A DNA stretch of 64,000 nucleotides from Candidatus Poribacteria bacterium (GTDB taxonomy: Bacteria > Poribacteria > WGA-4E > PCPOR2b), in the NCBI GenBank assembly GCA_022822005.1, contig JAJECO010000081.1, positions 1 through 64,000 on the forward strand, given 5' to 3'. The notes under the pieces are model-generated. The model was not told the origin of the DNA, did no database searches, and saw only the letters and a list, made by a program, of their open reading frames with translations. The position numbers were made by a program, and so were the translations under genes. Positions 1 through 8,737 of this stretch are shown in pieces. Each line of letters starts with the position of its first letter. Positions within the stretch are counted from its first letter, which is position 1.

Positions 1-2898
1 CCGGAGCTCTCGGTTGTCGAATTCGATCTGGAAACCTCGACATGGTCCTCAGAAATTGCAGATGAGCTAAGCCAGCAAATACAAACTAAAGCGGGAGCCT
101 CCGTTGTTGAGTTGGCGTTGTACGCGGAGCAGCCGAAACTAGAAATCGTAGCTGTAGGACCCTCCGCTGCACTCCTCACCGCACGAGAGGATTTCGATCT
201 ACAGTGCACCGTTCGCAACAACGGGCTAGTGCCACTTGAGCCTATTCACGAAGCCTCTGTGGCGATCAATCGGATTAAGTTGCGACGCGGCCGAACAACA
301 CAGCCGTTAAAAAGGCTGAACCCCGGTGAAGAAACGACGTTTTCATGGAGTATCCGCAGTTTTTCGCGTGAGTCGACGGCACGCGCGTCGGTCGTACTGC
401 GATGCCAACTGGCGACAGGCGAAATTCGCCAAAGTGTTGAACAAAACGTCGTACTTCTACCAGCGATTCCGAGGATTTCCAATCAGACTGCCTCGGAATT
501 GTGCACGTATGATCAGAACGGACACGTCGTCACTGAAAATCAGCATTTACGCGCCCTCTTCACCAGAGGAACTGACGGATTTGAATACTGTCTGCTTTTC
601 GCAGCGAAGAATGGACGTTACCGTCAGGCTGCAACCTGCAAGGCGATTTCGGAAATCGGTTATCGTAATGCCTCGGGGAAACCGCAACACATCAGGATTA
701 CCCCGACCATCTACCAGCTCGCCGGTAATAACCGAGGTGAATCGATTGTTTTGTTGACCTCTGAAGAGCGAGACGAAGACGGTGTGCTTTGGTCTTATGA
801 AGCGCGTTTCTCCTTGTCTGAGGAGTCCAGACGGCTCAAGGTGGAATATAACCTCACTGCGGATAAAGAACGGGAGCTGACTGTTTTTAACGGTCCAATC
901 CTGTATGCAGGAGACGGGGCGTTCGGTGAGCGTAAGACCGCTGCCCTGTTTCCGGGCTTGGAATTCTTGGAAACTGGTGAAGCATCATCGAGTTCACGAG
1001 ATGTTGCTCCGCCGAATAACAACCGGCTTGTGCCTCATCCGTATAAAATCACGATTCCCCTGATGGCCGTGGAACACAAGAAGACGCTCATTGGTCTGGT
1101 ATGGGATGCGCTGGAAACTTGGGATGGTAAGCACAACATGCCGTCAGCAGTATTTGCTTCCCCGAACTGGCACAACCATCAAAGGAACCACCTGATGGGG
1201 TTGTTTTTGCCCAGCGTCCCTGAGTGGGTCAATGAGAATAATTTGACAGCTTCGACGCCGTATCGCCTGAAAGCGAACCAGCCACTAACAATTAAGGCGC
1301 AAATTATAATTGATGGCAATGCCTCGATTTTAGATGCGATGTCCCACTGGACAGATGCTTATGATGTGCCTGAACCGCTAAAAGCACCGCGCAGCGATAA
1401 GGAGGAAATCCTACTTTCTCGGTACGGATTCATGCAAACCGTATGGGACGAGGAGGTAGGGAAATCGCAACACTGTGTTGATTGGACACCGGGCAATGCC
1501 CCGGGCTTCGCGACGCTGCTCTGGTATGATTACCTTATCCAAACGCAAGACGATACTATAAAAGATGAATCAGTTAGGCGGCGAGCACTTGAGATCGTCA
1601 AGCGTACAATCCAAGAGGCGGGACCGGGAGGACTATGTTCCACAGATCTTTGCCACATACTGAAGTGGGAAGCTCCATTTTACTTTGGGGAGGTGGAAGC
1701 GGGATTCGACCGTCTCAAAGAGATTGCGACGCGGTGGATCGCGACGCAGGAGGAGGACGGGAGCTGGGGTTTCCACCCAACAACAGATCGAGCAAAAACT
1801 CTGGGGAATGAAGGAGACGTTGTCTTAGGAACTTGTGCTCCGACCGTTCGGATGCTCCTCAAACATGCTCGGGTGACCGGCGATGCAGAATCGCTAAAGG
1901 CCGGCGTGAAGGGACTAGAGTACATGGAGAGTTTTGAAGTACCACGCGGTGCGCAAACATGGGAATGCCCACTTTATGCACCAGATCTTCTCGCTGCCGC
2001 GCACGCCCTTGGTGCCTATGTTGAGGCCTATGAAATCACCGGAGAGAAAAATTACCTCAACAGAGCAGGACAGTGGGCAACGGCCGGACTTCCCTTCCTG
2101 TATCATTGGCATCTGCCAGACCGGCCCGGCATGCGTTTCGGTTCTATACCAGTTTTCGGTACATCCTTCCATACCCACCCATGGTTTGGGGTTCCCGTAC
2201 AGTGGAACGGTTTGGTTTATGCCTACGCACTTCAGCAGCTCGCTCGACACACATCTGAGAATCAAAGCCAATTCTGGTCCAAAGTTGCGGAGGGAATTAC
2301 TATCAGCGCGATGCACCAGCAATGGACAGATGGAGAACTGAAAGGCACATATCCCGACGGTCTCTATGGGTTCTGTACAGAAGGGCGTGGGCCACATATC
2401 AATCCGGAAGGTATTATGGTGAATCTCTATACCTTGCGTGGGCTTGATCCGGATATCTCTACCGGAATTTTACGTGATCAAGGCAATCGTATTCACGTAA
2501 GCAGCGGCGCAAGAGTGGACGCGCTAAATCGTGAGGAATCAGATCGGTTGACGTTTTCGCTCCGTTATGTTCAAAACGAGACAAGCTATTCGGTCATCAC
2601 CGGATACGGAAGTTGGTGCGCCAAAACAGGATCTTCAGCGAAACTGGGACCCTCTGCAATTCGTACCGGAAGTGGAGACCTTCCCCTTGTCGACAATCTC
2701 TCAACGACTGAGTCCGGTTGGCTCTACCGTGAGGACAAGGATCTTGTCTTTATCAGATACAAACACCGGATGGGGACAACCGAGTTTGAAGTGCTTCCCT
2801 CAGAAAAAGTGGAACCCGCCCAGGAGGCGATGGATACGGAGGCTCCGCCAGAAAATAGCACGGGTGACACAGATGAACCTGATCCGAAATCAGAATAG
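1..2898 (+). CDS. Large protein with Ig-like and alpha/alpha-toroid-like regions, 5' end outside window
   Basis: The frame is open from base 1, so the gene begins left of the window; 965 codons are visible and the stop is TAG at 2896. I do not recognise the family. Visible residues about 40-150 read like a CARDB/Ig-type beta module (an NNG turn, then an LNPGEE turn). The middle is beta-rich and aromatic. From about residue 460 to 830 the protein is a run of amphipathic helices with a QEEDGSW element, as in alpha/alpha toroids of glycosidases and terpenoid cyclases. The last 25 residues are acidic and rich in Pro, Thr and Glu. A carbohydrate-related role is only inference. A TTG at 112 could serve as a start, but the open upstream frame argues against it. 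tmk follows after 17 bp. Confidence 0.7.
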   Translation, partial: PELSVVEFDLETSTWSSEIADELSQQIQTKAGASVVELALYAEQPKLEIVAVGPSAALLTAREDFDLQCTVRNNGLVPLEPIHEASVAINRIKLRRGRTTQPLKRLNPGEETTFSWSIRSFSRESTARASVVLRCQLATGEIRQSVEQNVVLLPAIPRISNQTASELCTYDQNGHVVTENQHLRALFTRGTDGFEYCLLFAAKNGRYRQAATCKAISEIGYRNASGKPQHIRITPTIYQLAGNNRGESIVLLTSEERDEDGVLWSYEARFSLSEESRRLKVEYNLTADKERELTVFNGPILYAGDGAFGERKTAALFPGLEFLETGEASSSSRDVAPPNNNRLVPHPYKITIPLMAVEHKKTLIGLVWDALETWDGKHNMPSAVFASPNWHNHQRNHLMGLFLPSVPEWVNENNLTASTPYRLKANQPLTIKAQIIIDGNASILDAMSHWTDAYDVPEPLKAPRSDKEEILLSRYGFMQTVWDEEVGKSQHCVDWTPGNAPGFATLLWYDYLIQTQDDTIKDESVRRRALEIVKRTIQEAGPGGLCSTDLCHILKWEAPFYFGEVEAGFDRLKEIATRWIATQEEDGSWGFHPTTDRAKTLGNEGDVVLGTCAPTVRMLLKHARVTGDAESLKAGVKGLEYMESFEVPRGAQTWECPLYAPDLLAAAHALGAYVEAYEITGEKNYLNRAGQWATAGLPFLYHWHLPDRPGMRFGSIPVFGTSFHTHPWFGVPVQWNGLVYAYALQQLARHTSENQSQFWSKVAEGITISAMHQQWTDGELKGTYPDGLYGFCTEGRGPHINPEGIMVNLYTLRGLDPDISTGILRDQGNRIHVSSGARVDALNREESDRLTFSLRYVQNETSYSVITGYGSWCAKTGSSAKLGPSAIRTGSGDLPLVDNLSTTESGWLYREDKDLVFIRYKHRMGTTEFEVLPSEKVEPAQEAMDTEAPPENSTGDTDEPDPKSE

Positions 2899-2915
2899 GT
2901 TTACTGAGAGAAACT

Positions 2916-3548
2916 GTGGCAAATCGAGGACTTTTTATTACATTTGAAGGCACGGATGGGGCAGGGAAAACGACGCAAATTCAGCGTCTGTCCACAGAAC
3001 TGAGACAAACCGGTTATGATATATGCCTGACACGTGAACCGGGCGGTACCCCCATCTCCGAGCAGATCCGTGACATGCTGCTAAACCCAGATCACGGTGA
3101 GATGGCGGCGACAACGGAGCTTCTGTTATACGCTGCATCGCGGGCGCAGCACGTATCCGAAATTATCAAACCGGCACTGGAATCGGGAAAGATTGTCATC
3201 TCCTCGCGGTTTGCGGATGCCATGGTCGTCTATCAGGGCTATGGGCGTGGGTTAGACTTGGAGCGAATAAATCGCCTGAACCGAATTGCAACCGACGGTG
3301 TTACCCCAGACGTGACTTTTGTGCTGGATTTGCCGGTAGAGATCGGTTTGCAGCGAGTGCAAAAAAGTCGGGGCGGCTTGGACCGTCTGGAAAGAGAAAA
3401 AATCGATTTCCATCAACGGCTGCGAGATGGTTATCGGGCGTTAGCAGAACAAGAACCCCAGCGTCTCAAGCTCGTCGATGCGCAAGCGAGCCCTGAACAG
3501 GTGTATGTGCAGATAGAGGCAGCAATCCAACCCTTACTACAGAAGTGA
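2916..3548 (+). CDS. tmk: Thymidylate kinase
   Basis: Cytoplasmic kinase that converts dTMP to dTDP with ATP, essential for dTTP supply. The 210-aa length is normal for the family. Seen in the sequence: P-loop G-T-D-G-A-G-K-T at residues 12-19, the REPGGTP substrate motif at about 40-47, and an Arg-containing LID near RGGLDRLE. The usual DRY/DRH motif before the AYQG element reads SRF here, followed by VYQG, so the aspartate is replaced while the arginine is kept. The start is GTG at 2916. The stop overlaps the GTG start of holB by 4 bp, so the two are translationally coupled. Identity is secure; the altered motif could tune activity. Confidence 0.95.
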   Translation: MANRGLFITFEGTDGAGKTTQIQRLSTELRQTGYDICLTREPGGTPISEQIRDMLLNPDHGEMAATTELLLYAASRAQHVSEIIKPALESGKIVISSRFADAMVVYQGYGRGLDLERINRLNRIATDGVTPDVTFVLDLPVEIGLQRVQKSRGGLDRLEREKIDFHQRLRDGYRALAEQEPQRLKLVDAQASPEQVYVQIEAAIQPLLQK

Positions 3549-4510
3549 ATAACCTTATGCAAACCCCTATCATCGGACACCAGCAGATCCTCGAACAGCT
3601 ATACCATGCGATTGCATCGAACCGTGTGGCGGGTGCCTACCTGTTCGTTGGAGTTGCCAATGTCGGAAAAGAGACCGTGGCTCTCCATTTTGCAAAGTCG
3701 ATTAATTGTCTTTCATCAGATGAGGCAGCCTGCGGGACCTGTTTATCCTGCCGCAAAGCCGATGATGGGAACCATCCCGATCTTCAGATTATCCGACCAT
3801 CGGGAGCTTGGATCAAGATTGATCAGATCCGTGAATTGCAAAAACGGATTATTTACCGACCGCTTGAAGGGGTGCGAAAGGTCTACATCTTGACGGAAGT
3901 AGAACGGATGAACCTCGAAGCTGCGAACTGTCTGCTCAAAACGCTTGAAGAACCACCCGCCGATTCGGTTTTAATCCTCCTGACCACAAATCTTGATGCG
4001 ATGCTGCCCACGATCCGATCCCGGTGCCAAATCATCCCTTTCCACCCACTCCTTGTTTCCGACCTTGCTGGGCATCTGATGGAGCGATTCGACATCGATG
4101 AAACCCAAGCGTTCTCAATTTCGACAGCAGCCGGAGGGGCGGTCGGCAAGGCATTGGGGCTGCTTCAAGATGGAGCGGAGTTCGATGAAGATATTCCTGA
4201 GATTATGATGGCCGGTAACAGGCTGGACGCCTTCCGTATTGCAGAAAAATGGACGGCACAACCGGAGGCGCTTGACCACCTCGTGACTTGGTATCGTGAT
4301 TTAGTGATGCTGCATCAAGGGGCTCCCGCGAACTTGCTCACTCATGTTCATCATGCAGAAGAGCTCAGACAGCTGGCAACCCATTACTCGCGGTTACAGT
4401 TGCAGTCGGCAATCAAGGCAATTTTCGAGACGAAAGCTATGCTGCAACGCAATGTCAATGCGACATTGGCTCTGGAGGTTCTGGCTTTGAAGTTATTGCG
4501 TAAACCGTAA
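3545..4510 (+). CDS. holB: DNA polymerase III delta' subunit
   Basis: Clamp-loader subunit that helps load the sliding clamp at the replication fork. 321 aa in the GTG frame; an ATG at 3557 is an alternative start. Seen: a DnaX-like AAA+ fold with a zinc module (Cys55, Cys63, Cys66, Cys69), a degenerate P-loop ending GKE instead of GK[ST] (residues 36-43), the LLKTLEEPP segment and the SRC sensor motif near residue 162. Delta' subunits usually do not hydrolyse ATP, so the P-loop decay fits. The gene overlaps tmk by 4 bp, a common bacterial pairing. The last 20 codons, including the stop, are repeated in altered form at 5519-5578 (see the remnant entry). Confidence 0.93.
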   Translation: MNNLMQTPIIGHQQILEQLYHAIASNRVAGAYLFVGVANVGKETVALHFAKSINCLSSDEAACGTCLSCRKADDGNHPDLQIIRPSGAWIKIDQIRELQKRIIYRPLEGVRKVYILTEVERMNLEAANCLLKTLEEPPADSVLILLTTNLDAMLPTIRSRCQIIPFHPLLVSDLAGHLMERFDIDETQAFSISTAAGGAVGKALGLLQDGAEFDEDIPEIMMAGNRLDAFRIAEKWTAQPEALDHLVTWYRDLVMLHQGAPANLLTHVHHAEELRQLATHYSRLQLQSAIKAIFETKAMLQRNVNATLALEVLALKLLRKP

Positions 4511-4535
4511 AGTTCACGGATAGGAGGAATTAGTC

Positions 4536-5471
4536 GTGGCGTTAGGTAACTTACAAAGTGCTATTGAGAAACTACAGAAAACGATTGAGGCACATCGTGG
4601 ATATTTGACTGAAAATGAAACCCGTACTCGGCAGGTGCTGATCGATCCGTTGCTGCGGAAGTTGGGTTGGGATGTGTCAAATCCGAATATAGTTCAGCTT
4701 GAATATCGGGTGCAGGAGCAATGGGCAGATTATGTACTGATGTCAAAGGGTAAACCGGTTGCTGTGGTTGAAGCAAAAAGACTAAGGAGTGATTTAGGCG
4801 ACGATCAAATTATGCAGGCACTCAACTACGCAAATGCGGATGGTATTCCTTACATGATTATCGCTAATGGAGATACATGGGAGATGTATGACGTCTTCAA
4901 GCCTGCCACGTTGGAAGAGCGTCTGTTGATGAAGTTAGAATTGTCTCAACAGCCGGCTCGTAAGAATGCGGAGCAGGCATTAGCAATGAGGAAGCCAAAT
5001 CTCACCGCTAAAGAACCAGTCTTTAAGCGGCCAAAGCGTGCGTCTAAGCGCAATAAGTCACCGAAACCGTCTAAACCACTAGGACGCAAATGGTATTCCT
5101 TCGACTCGGACGAGTGGTATCCGCAACATACCAAGCCGAGCGAATTGAGGATAGGTAATCACCCCGGGAAAGGCGTTACTCATTGGCTGGATGTCGTTCA
5201 TGAAATTGTTACCTGGCTCATTGACGAGGGCATGTTGAGCGACAATGACTGTCCAATCGAGATAGGGAAGTGGCCCTTCATTAGTCGCAAAGCTGTGAAC
5301 CCTGATGGCACCCCTTTCGATAATCCGCAAGAACTACCGAACAGTCTCATTTTGCAACGCGGCGGCCTAACGACCGAACAACAATTCAGCAGATTAAGGA
5401 AGTTGCTAATTCAATTTGACGTACCTCTAAGCACGATTCGTTGTAGACTGACCGGGCAAGCCAGCCGCTAA
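4536..5471 (+). CDS. HSDR_N-type nuclease-like protein, copy 1
   Basis: 311-aa protein with an N-terminal domain like that of type I restriction R subunits (HSDR_N, a PD-(D/E)xK fold). Visible: TRTRQVLIDPLL near residues 28-39, an Asp in WADYVL, and the catalytic-type pattern VVEAK at about 76-80, so the nuclease-like site looks intact. There is no helicase motor. A Lys/Arg-rich linker (about 165-185) leads to a conserved C-terminal domain of unknown function (about 185-311) that contains HEIVTWLIDEG, CPIEIG and NPDGTPF. The start is GTG at 4536 with AGGAGG-like RBS at 4522-4527. It follows holB by 25 bp. A diverged tandem paralogue starts exactly 1068 bp downstream. Function unknown; a role in defence or DNA processing is inference. 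Confidence 0.8.
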   Translation: MALGNLQSAIEKLQKTIEAHRGYLTENETRTRQVLIDPLLRKLGWDVSNPNIVQLEYRVQEQWADYVLMSKGKPVAVVEAKRLRSDLGDDQIMQALNYANADGIPYMIIANGDTWEMYDVFKPATLEERLLMKLELSQQPARKNAEQALAMRKPNLTAKEPVFKRPKRASKRNKSPKPSKPLGRKWYSFDSDEWYPQHTKPSELRIGNHPGKGVTHWLDVVHEIVTWLIDEGMLSDNDCPIEIGKWPFISRKAVNPDGTPFDNPQELPNSLILQRGGLTTEQQFSRLRKLLIQFDVPLSTIRCRLTGQASR

Positions 5472-5518
5472 ATACACCAAAAATCAATCCCTCCAATTTG
5501 GGTTGAACTGATGTAGGA

Positions 5519-5578
5519 AACGTCAATGCGACTTTGGCTTTAGAGGTTTTGGTTTTGAAGTTGTTACGTAAACCGTAA
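5519..5578 (+). pseudogene. Remnant of the holB 3' end at the tandem-duplication junction
   Basis: This stretch aligns without gaps to holB 4451-4510, at an offset of 1068 bp, which is also the offset between the starts of the two HSDR_N genes. It still reads as the last 19 holB codons plus the TAA stop. Eight bases differ: seven are synonymous (Asn, Thr, Leu codons) and one changes Ala to Val. Similarity fades upstream of 5519. The segment has no start and cannot make a protein. It therefore marks the left boundary of a duplication or transferred block that carried the holB tail together with the HSDR_N gene. Confidence 0.85.
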
Positions 5579-5603
5579 AGGTTGCAGATAAGGGAAATTA
5601 GTC

Positions 5604-6641
5604 ATGGCGTTAGATGATTTGCAAGGCATTATTAAGAAGTTACAGGACGTGATTGAGACGCATCATAATTATCTGTCTAGACATGAGACTCGCACTCGGC
5701 AGGTGCTAATTGATCCGTTATTAAGGGAGTTGGGATGGGATGTATCAGATCCGGAGGCAGTTCAACTGGAATACGCAGTTAAACTTGAATATAGAGCAGG
5801 GAAGAAATGGGCGGATTATACACTGATGTTCAAGGATGAATCAATGTCCGACGATGAACCGAAGCCTGCTGCCGTGATTGAAGCGAAGCCGCTGGGAAGC
5901 GATTTAGAAGATGATAAGATGATGCAGGTTCTTAACTATGCGAATCGAGATGGCATTGATTACATGATTGTCACTGATGGTGACAAATGGGAGATGTACG
6001 AGGTCTTCAAGAAGGGCACATTGGAAGAACGTTTGTTAATGAAGTTTTGCTTGTCCCAGCAGCCTGCTCATCATAGTGCGTTGCAGGCGTTGGGGATGTG
6101 GAAACCAAATCTTGCCTCTGATGGTGGTCCATCTAAAGCAATAGAACCAGTATTCATATCACCAGAACCTATACTGGATCGCCCCAGCAGTCAATCCAAT
6201 GAACAGCCAGAACAGCAGCTGCCCGACGACTTACCGGAAGATTTTGACCAGTGGTATTCTCTCACATCGGAGCGAAGATATCCATCATACACCATACCAA
6301 TCCAGTTGAAGATAGGTACTGATATTGATAGGCGGGTTAATACTTGGAAGGATGTCATCCACGAAGTTATTACTTGGCTCGTTGACAAAGACATATTGAA
6401 GGACAACCATTGTCCAATCGAGATCGGGGAGAAAACTTTCATCAGTTCTGAAGCAGTGAACCGTGATGGTACACCGTTCAAAGACCCACGACAACTGCCG
6501 AAAGGTCTCATCTTGCAGCGTCGCACATCGACGCCCTTGGGTCAATGGGAGGGATTCAGAGCGTTATTAGATCAGCTTAAAGTGGATACAAGCACGGTTC
6601 GAGTGTCTCATAAGCCGGACGTTTCGGTTAAGCGGAAGTAG
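5604..6641 (+). CDS. HSDR_N-type nuclease-like protein, copy 2
   Basis: 345-aa paralogue of the gene at 4536, colinear over the whole length. The N-terminal HSDR_N part keeps TRTRQVLIDPLL, WADYTL and the ExK pattern in VIEAK, so the nuclease-like residues are intact here too. Differences: an extra tyrosine-containing segment (about residues 54-60), an acidic insertion just before VIEAK, and a Gln/Asp/Glu/Pro-rich linker where copy 1 has a basic one. The C-terminal domain keeps HEVITWLVDK, CPIEIG and NRDGTPF. The start is ATG at 5604 (GTG in copy 1) with AAGGGAA upstream. No methylase or specificity subunit lies nearby, so this is not an ordinary type I restriction operon. Function unknown. 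Confidence 0.8.
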   Translation: MALDDLQGIIKKLQDVIETHHNYLSRHETRTRQVLIDPLLRELGWDVSDPEAVQLEYAVKLEYRAGKKWADYTLMFKDESMSDDEPKPAAVIEAKPLGSDLEDDKMMQVLNYANRDGIDYMIVTDGDKWEMYEVFKKGTLEERLLMKFCLSQQPAHHSALQALGMWKPNLASDGGPSKAIEPVFISPEPILDRPSSQSNEQPEQQLPDDLPEDFDQWYSLTSERRYPSYTIPIQLKIGTDIDRRVNTWKDVIHEVITWLVDKDILKDNHCPIEIGEKTFISSEAVNRDGTPFKDPRQLPKGLILQRRTSTPLGQWEGFRALLDQLKVDTSTVRVSHKPDVSVKRK

Positions 6642-6692
6642 TGAATTCCACCAAGACATAATACGCAGTAAGTCAAAAAGGAACACAAAATC

Positions 6693-8603
6693 ATGAGTAC
6701 ATTCTACATTACAACACCGATATACTATACCAACGCCGAGCCGCACGCCGGACATGCGTACACAACCATCGCTGCTGACGTGATGGCGAGATACCATCGT
6801 CTCAAAGGGGACGACGTTCTTTTTCTAACCGGTGTGGATGAGCATGGAGAGAATATCCAAAAAATCGCTGACCAGAAAAACATCTCTCCACAGGCTTACT
6901 GCGATCAGATCGCCCCAACGTTCACGACGCTCTGGGAAAGGTTGAATGTATCTTATGACATCTTCCTGCGGACAACAAGCGAGCTGCACAAGAGCGGCGT
7001 AAGAAAACTCCTCAACACACTTTACGAAACAGGGGACATATACAAGGGGAAATATAACGGATACTACTGTCGTCCGTGCGAGCGCTTCTTCACCGAAAAG
7101 GAGCAGACCGAGGATAAGATCTGTCCAATTCACAATTTACCCTTAGAATGGGTCGAGGAAGATAACTATTTCTTCGCGCTTTCAAAGTATCAAGATCCGT
7201 TGATTAAACACATCCACGAAAACCCGGAATTCATTCAACCCGAAAGCCGTCGTAACGAGATGTTGAACGTACTCGAATCAGGGTTGGAAGACGTGAGCAT
7301 CTCACGGTCATCCGTATCGTGGGGTATCCCCTTGCCCTTCGACACAGAGCATATCTCTTACGTGTGGATCGAAGCGTTGAGCAACTATGTTACTGCCCTC
7401 GATTATGCCCAAGATGGGGAGCGGTTTAACAAATTTTGGCCCGCCAATGTTCACCTGATGGCGAAGGATATCGCACGCTTCCACGCGATTATATGGCCCG
7501 CGATGCTAATGGCAGTAGAATTGCCAGTCCCAAAAAAAGTTGTCGCCCACGGCTTCCTGACCAAAGATGGTGAAGCCTTGAGCAAGACGCTCGGTATCTT
7601 CATTGACATGGACACCGATATCGGGAAGTATGGATTGGACGCCTTCCGTTACTACCTGTTGCGCGAGTTCAGTTTCGGGAACGATGGCGATTACCGACCA
7701 AGCCGCCTTGATGCCCGCTATAATGCGGATCTCGCAAACGATCTCGGTAACCTACTCAACCGGACGCTCGGTCTCGTATCCAAAAACTTCGGCGGCATAC
7801 CTGAGCCGACGACCGCCGGAGAATTTGATGACGAGATTCAAGGGATGGCGCGGGAGACAATCGACAAGGTCGATGCCCTGATGGAGGAACTGGTCTTCGA
7901 TATGGCGTTGGAAACTATTTGGGAGTTTGTGCGCCGGATTAACCGCTATATCCAGCAAACACAGGTTTGGACGCTGGCAAAGTCGGAAGAAACAAAAGGA
8001 CGTATGGGAACCATCCTCTATAATAGCATGGAAGCCCTACGGGTTGTTGCTGTCCTCATCTCTCCCTTCATGCCCGACACCGCCAATCGCATCCGTCAAC
8101 AGCTTGGACTCGATGAGAGTTTCAACGACCAAGGATTGGATACGCTCACCGAGTGGGGAGGTTTAGCGTCGGGACTGTCGCTCGGCAAACCCGAACCCAT
8201 CTTTCCAAGGAAGGATACCAAGAAATCGAAGCAAGAGAGCAAACAGAAACCCGCCCAAGTGGAGCAGTCCGCCGATGACAACCTAATCTCCTTCGATCAG
8301 TTTCAGGAACTGGATCTGCGCGTTGCTGAAGTGATTGCTGCCGAGAAAGTCCCAAAAGCTGATCGTCTTCTGAAGTTACAGGTTGACTTGGGAAGTGAGA
8401 AACGTCAAGTTGTTGCCGGCATCGCGGAGCATTACGCGCCCGAAGACCTCATCGGAAAACAGATTATCTTGGTCGCCAATCTGCAACCTGCCAAGATAAG
8501 AGGTATTGAATCACAGGGGATGCTGCTTGCAGCTGAAGGTGGGAAAGAGTTGGCTATCGTCACGCTTGAGAAGCAGATGCCGCCGGGGGCACAAGTTCGA
8601 TAG
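6693..8603 (+). CDS. metG: Methionyl-tRNA synthetase with C-terminal tRNA-binding domain
   Basis: Charges tRNA-Met with methionine in the cytoplasm. 636 aa. Seen: class I signature HAGH (residues 18-21), a zinc knuckle CRPC then CPIH (about 126-150), a KMSKS-position motif that reads EALSKT (about 293-298), the anticodon-binding helical domain, and from about residue 535 an EMAP-II/Arc1-like tRNA-binding domain (LDLRVAEV, then ESQGMLLAA) that normally makes the enzyme dimeric. A charged Lys/Gln-rich linker joins the last two. The start ATG follows AAGGAA. The change from KMSK to ALSK keeps the second lysine but loses the first. Identity is secure. Confidence 0.96.
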   Translation: MSTFYITTPIYYTNAEPHAGHAYTTIAADVMARYHRLKGDDVLFLTGVDEHGENIQKIADQKNISPQAYCDQIAPTFTTLWERLNVSYDIFLRTTSELHKSGVRKLLNTLYETGDIYKGKYNGYYCRPCERFFTEKEQTEDKICPIHNLPLEWVEEDNYFFALSKYQDPLIKHIHENPEFIQPESRRNEMLNVLESGLEDVSISRSSVSWGIPLPFDTEHISYVWIEALSNYVTALDYAQDGERFNKFWPANVHLMAKDIARFHAIIWPAMLMAVELPVPKKVVAHGFLTKDGEALSKTLGIFIDMDTDIGKYGLDAFRYYLLREFSFGNDGDYRPSRLDARYNADLANDLGNLLNRTLGLVSKNFGGIPEPTTAGEFDDEIQGMARETIDKVDALMEELVFDMALETIWEFVRRINRYIQQTQVWTLAKSEETKGRMGTILYNSMEALRVVAVLISPFMPDTANRIRQQLGLDESFNDQGLDTLTEWGGLASGLSLGKPEPIFPRKDTKKSKQESKQKPAQVEQSADDNLISFDQFQELDLRVAEVIAAEKVPKADRLLKLQVDLGSEKRQVVAGIAEHYAPEDLIGKQIILVANLQPAKIRGIESQGMLLAAEGGKELAIVTLEKQMPPGAQVR

Positions 8604-8665
8604 CTAGTGAAACGTGAAAACCGCCTCGTTGTTCTTCGTAGGGATTGAGTTTCCCAGCACACGTT

Positions 8666-8688
8666 GGGCGAGGGAACCTCGCCCCTAC
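8666..8688. repeat. REP-like palindrome with CTAC foot, between convergent genes
   Basis: Perfect 8-bp stem (8666-8673 with 8677-8684) around a 3-base loop, followed directly by CTAC (8685-8688), which is GTAG on the minus strand. It lies between the convergent metG and PorV-like genes and could also act as a two-way terminator, although no U-tract follows. A copy of the GTGAAACGTGAAA-type repeat lies just upstream at 8607-8620. Confidence 0.65.
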
Positions 8689-8737
8689 GATTACAGGCAC
8701 GTCTCACGTAAATGTCAACATGACCCAGCAACTCGGG

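Noticed and set aside
112-2898. TTG at 112 as the start of the first gene
   Set aside because: The same frame is open from base 1 with sensible residues, and no RBS precedes the TTG.
4536-6641. Type I restriction-modification operon
   Set aside because: There is no helicase motor, methyltransferase or specificity gene; only the N-terminal domain type is shared.
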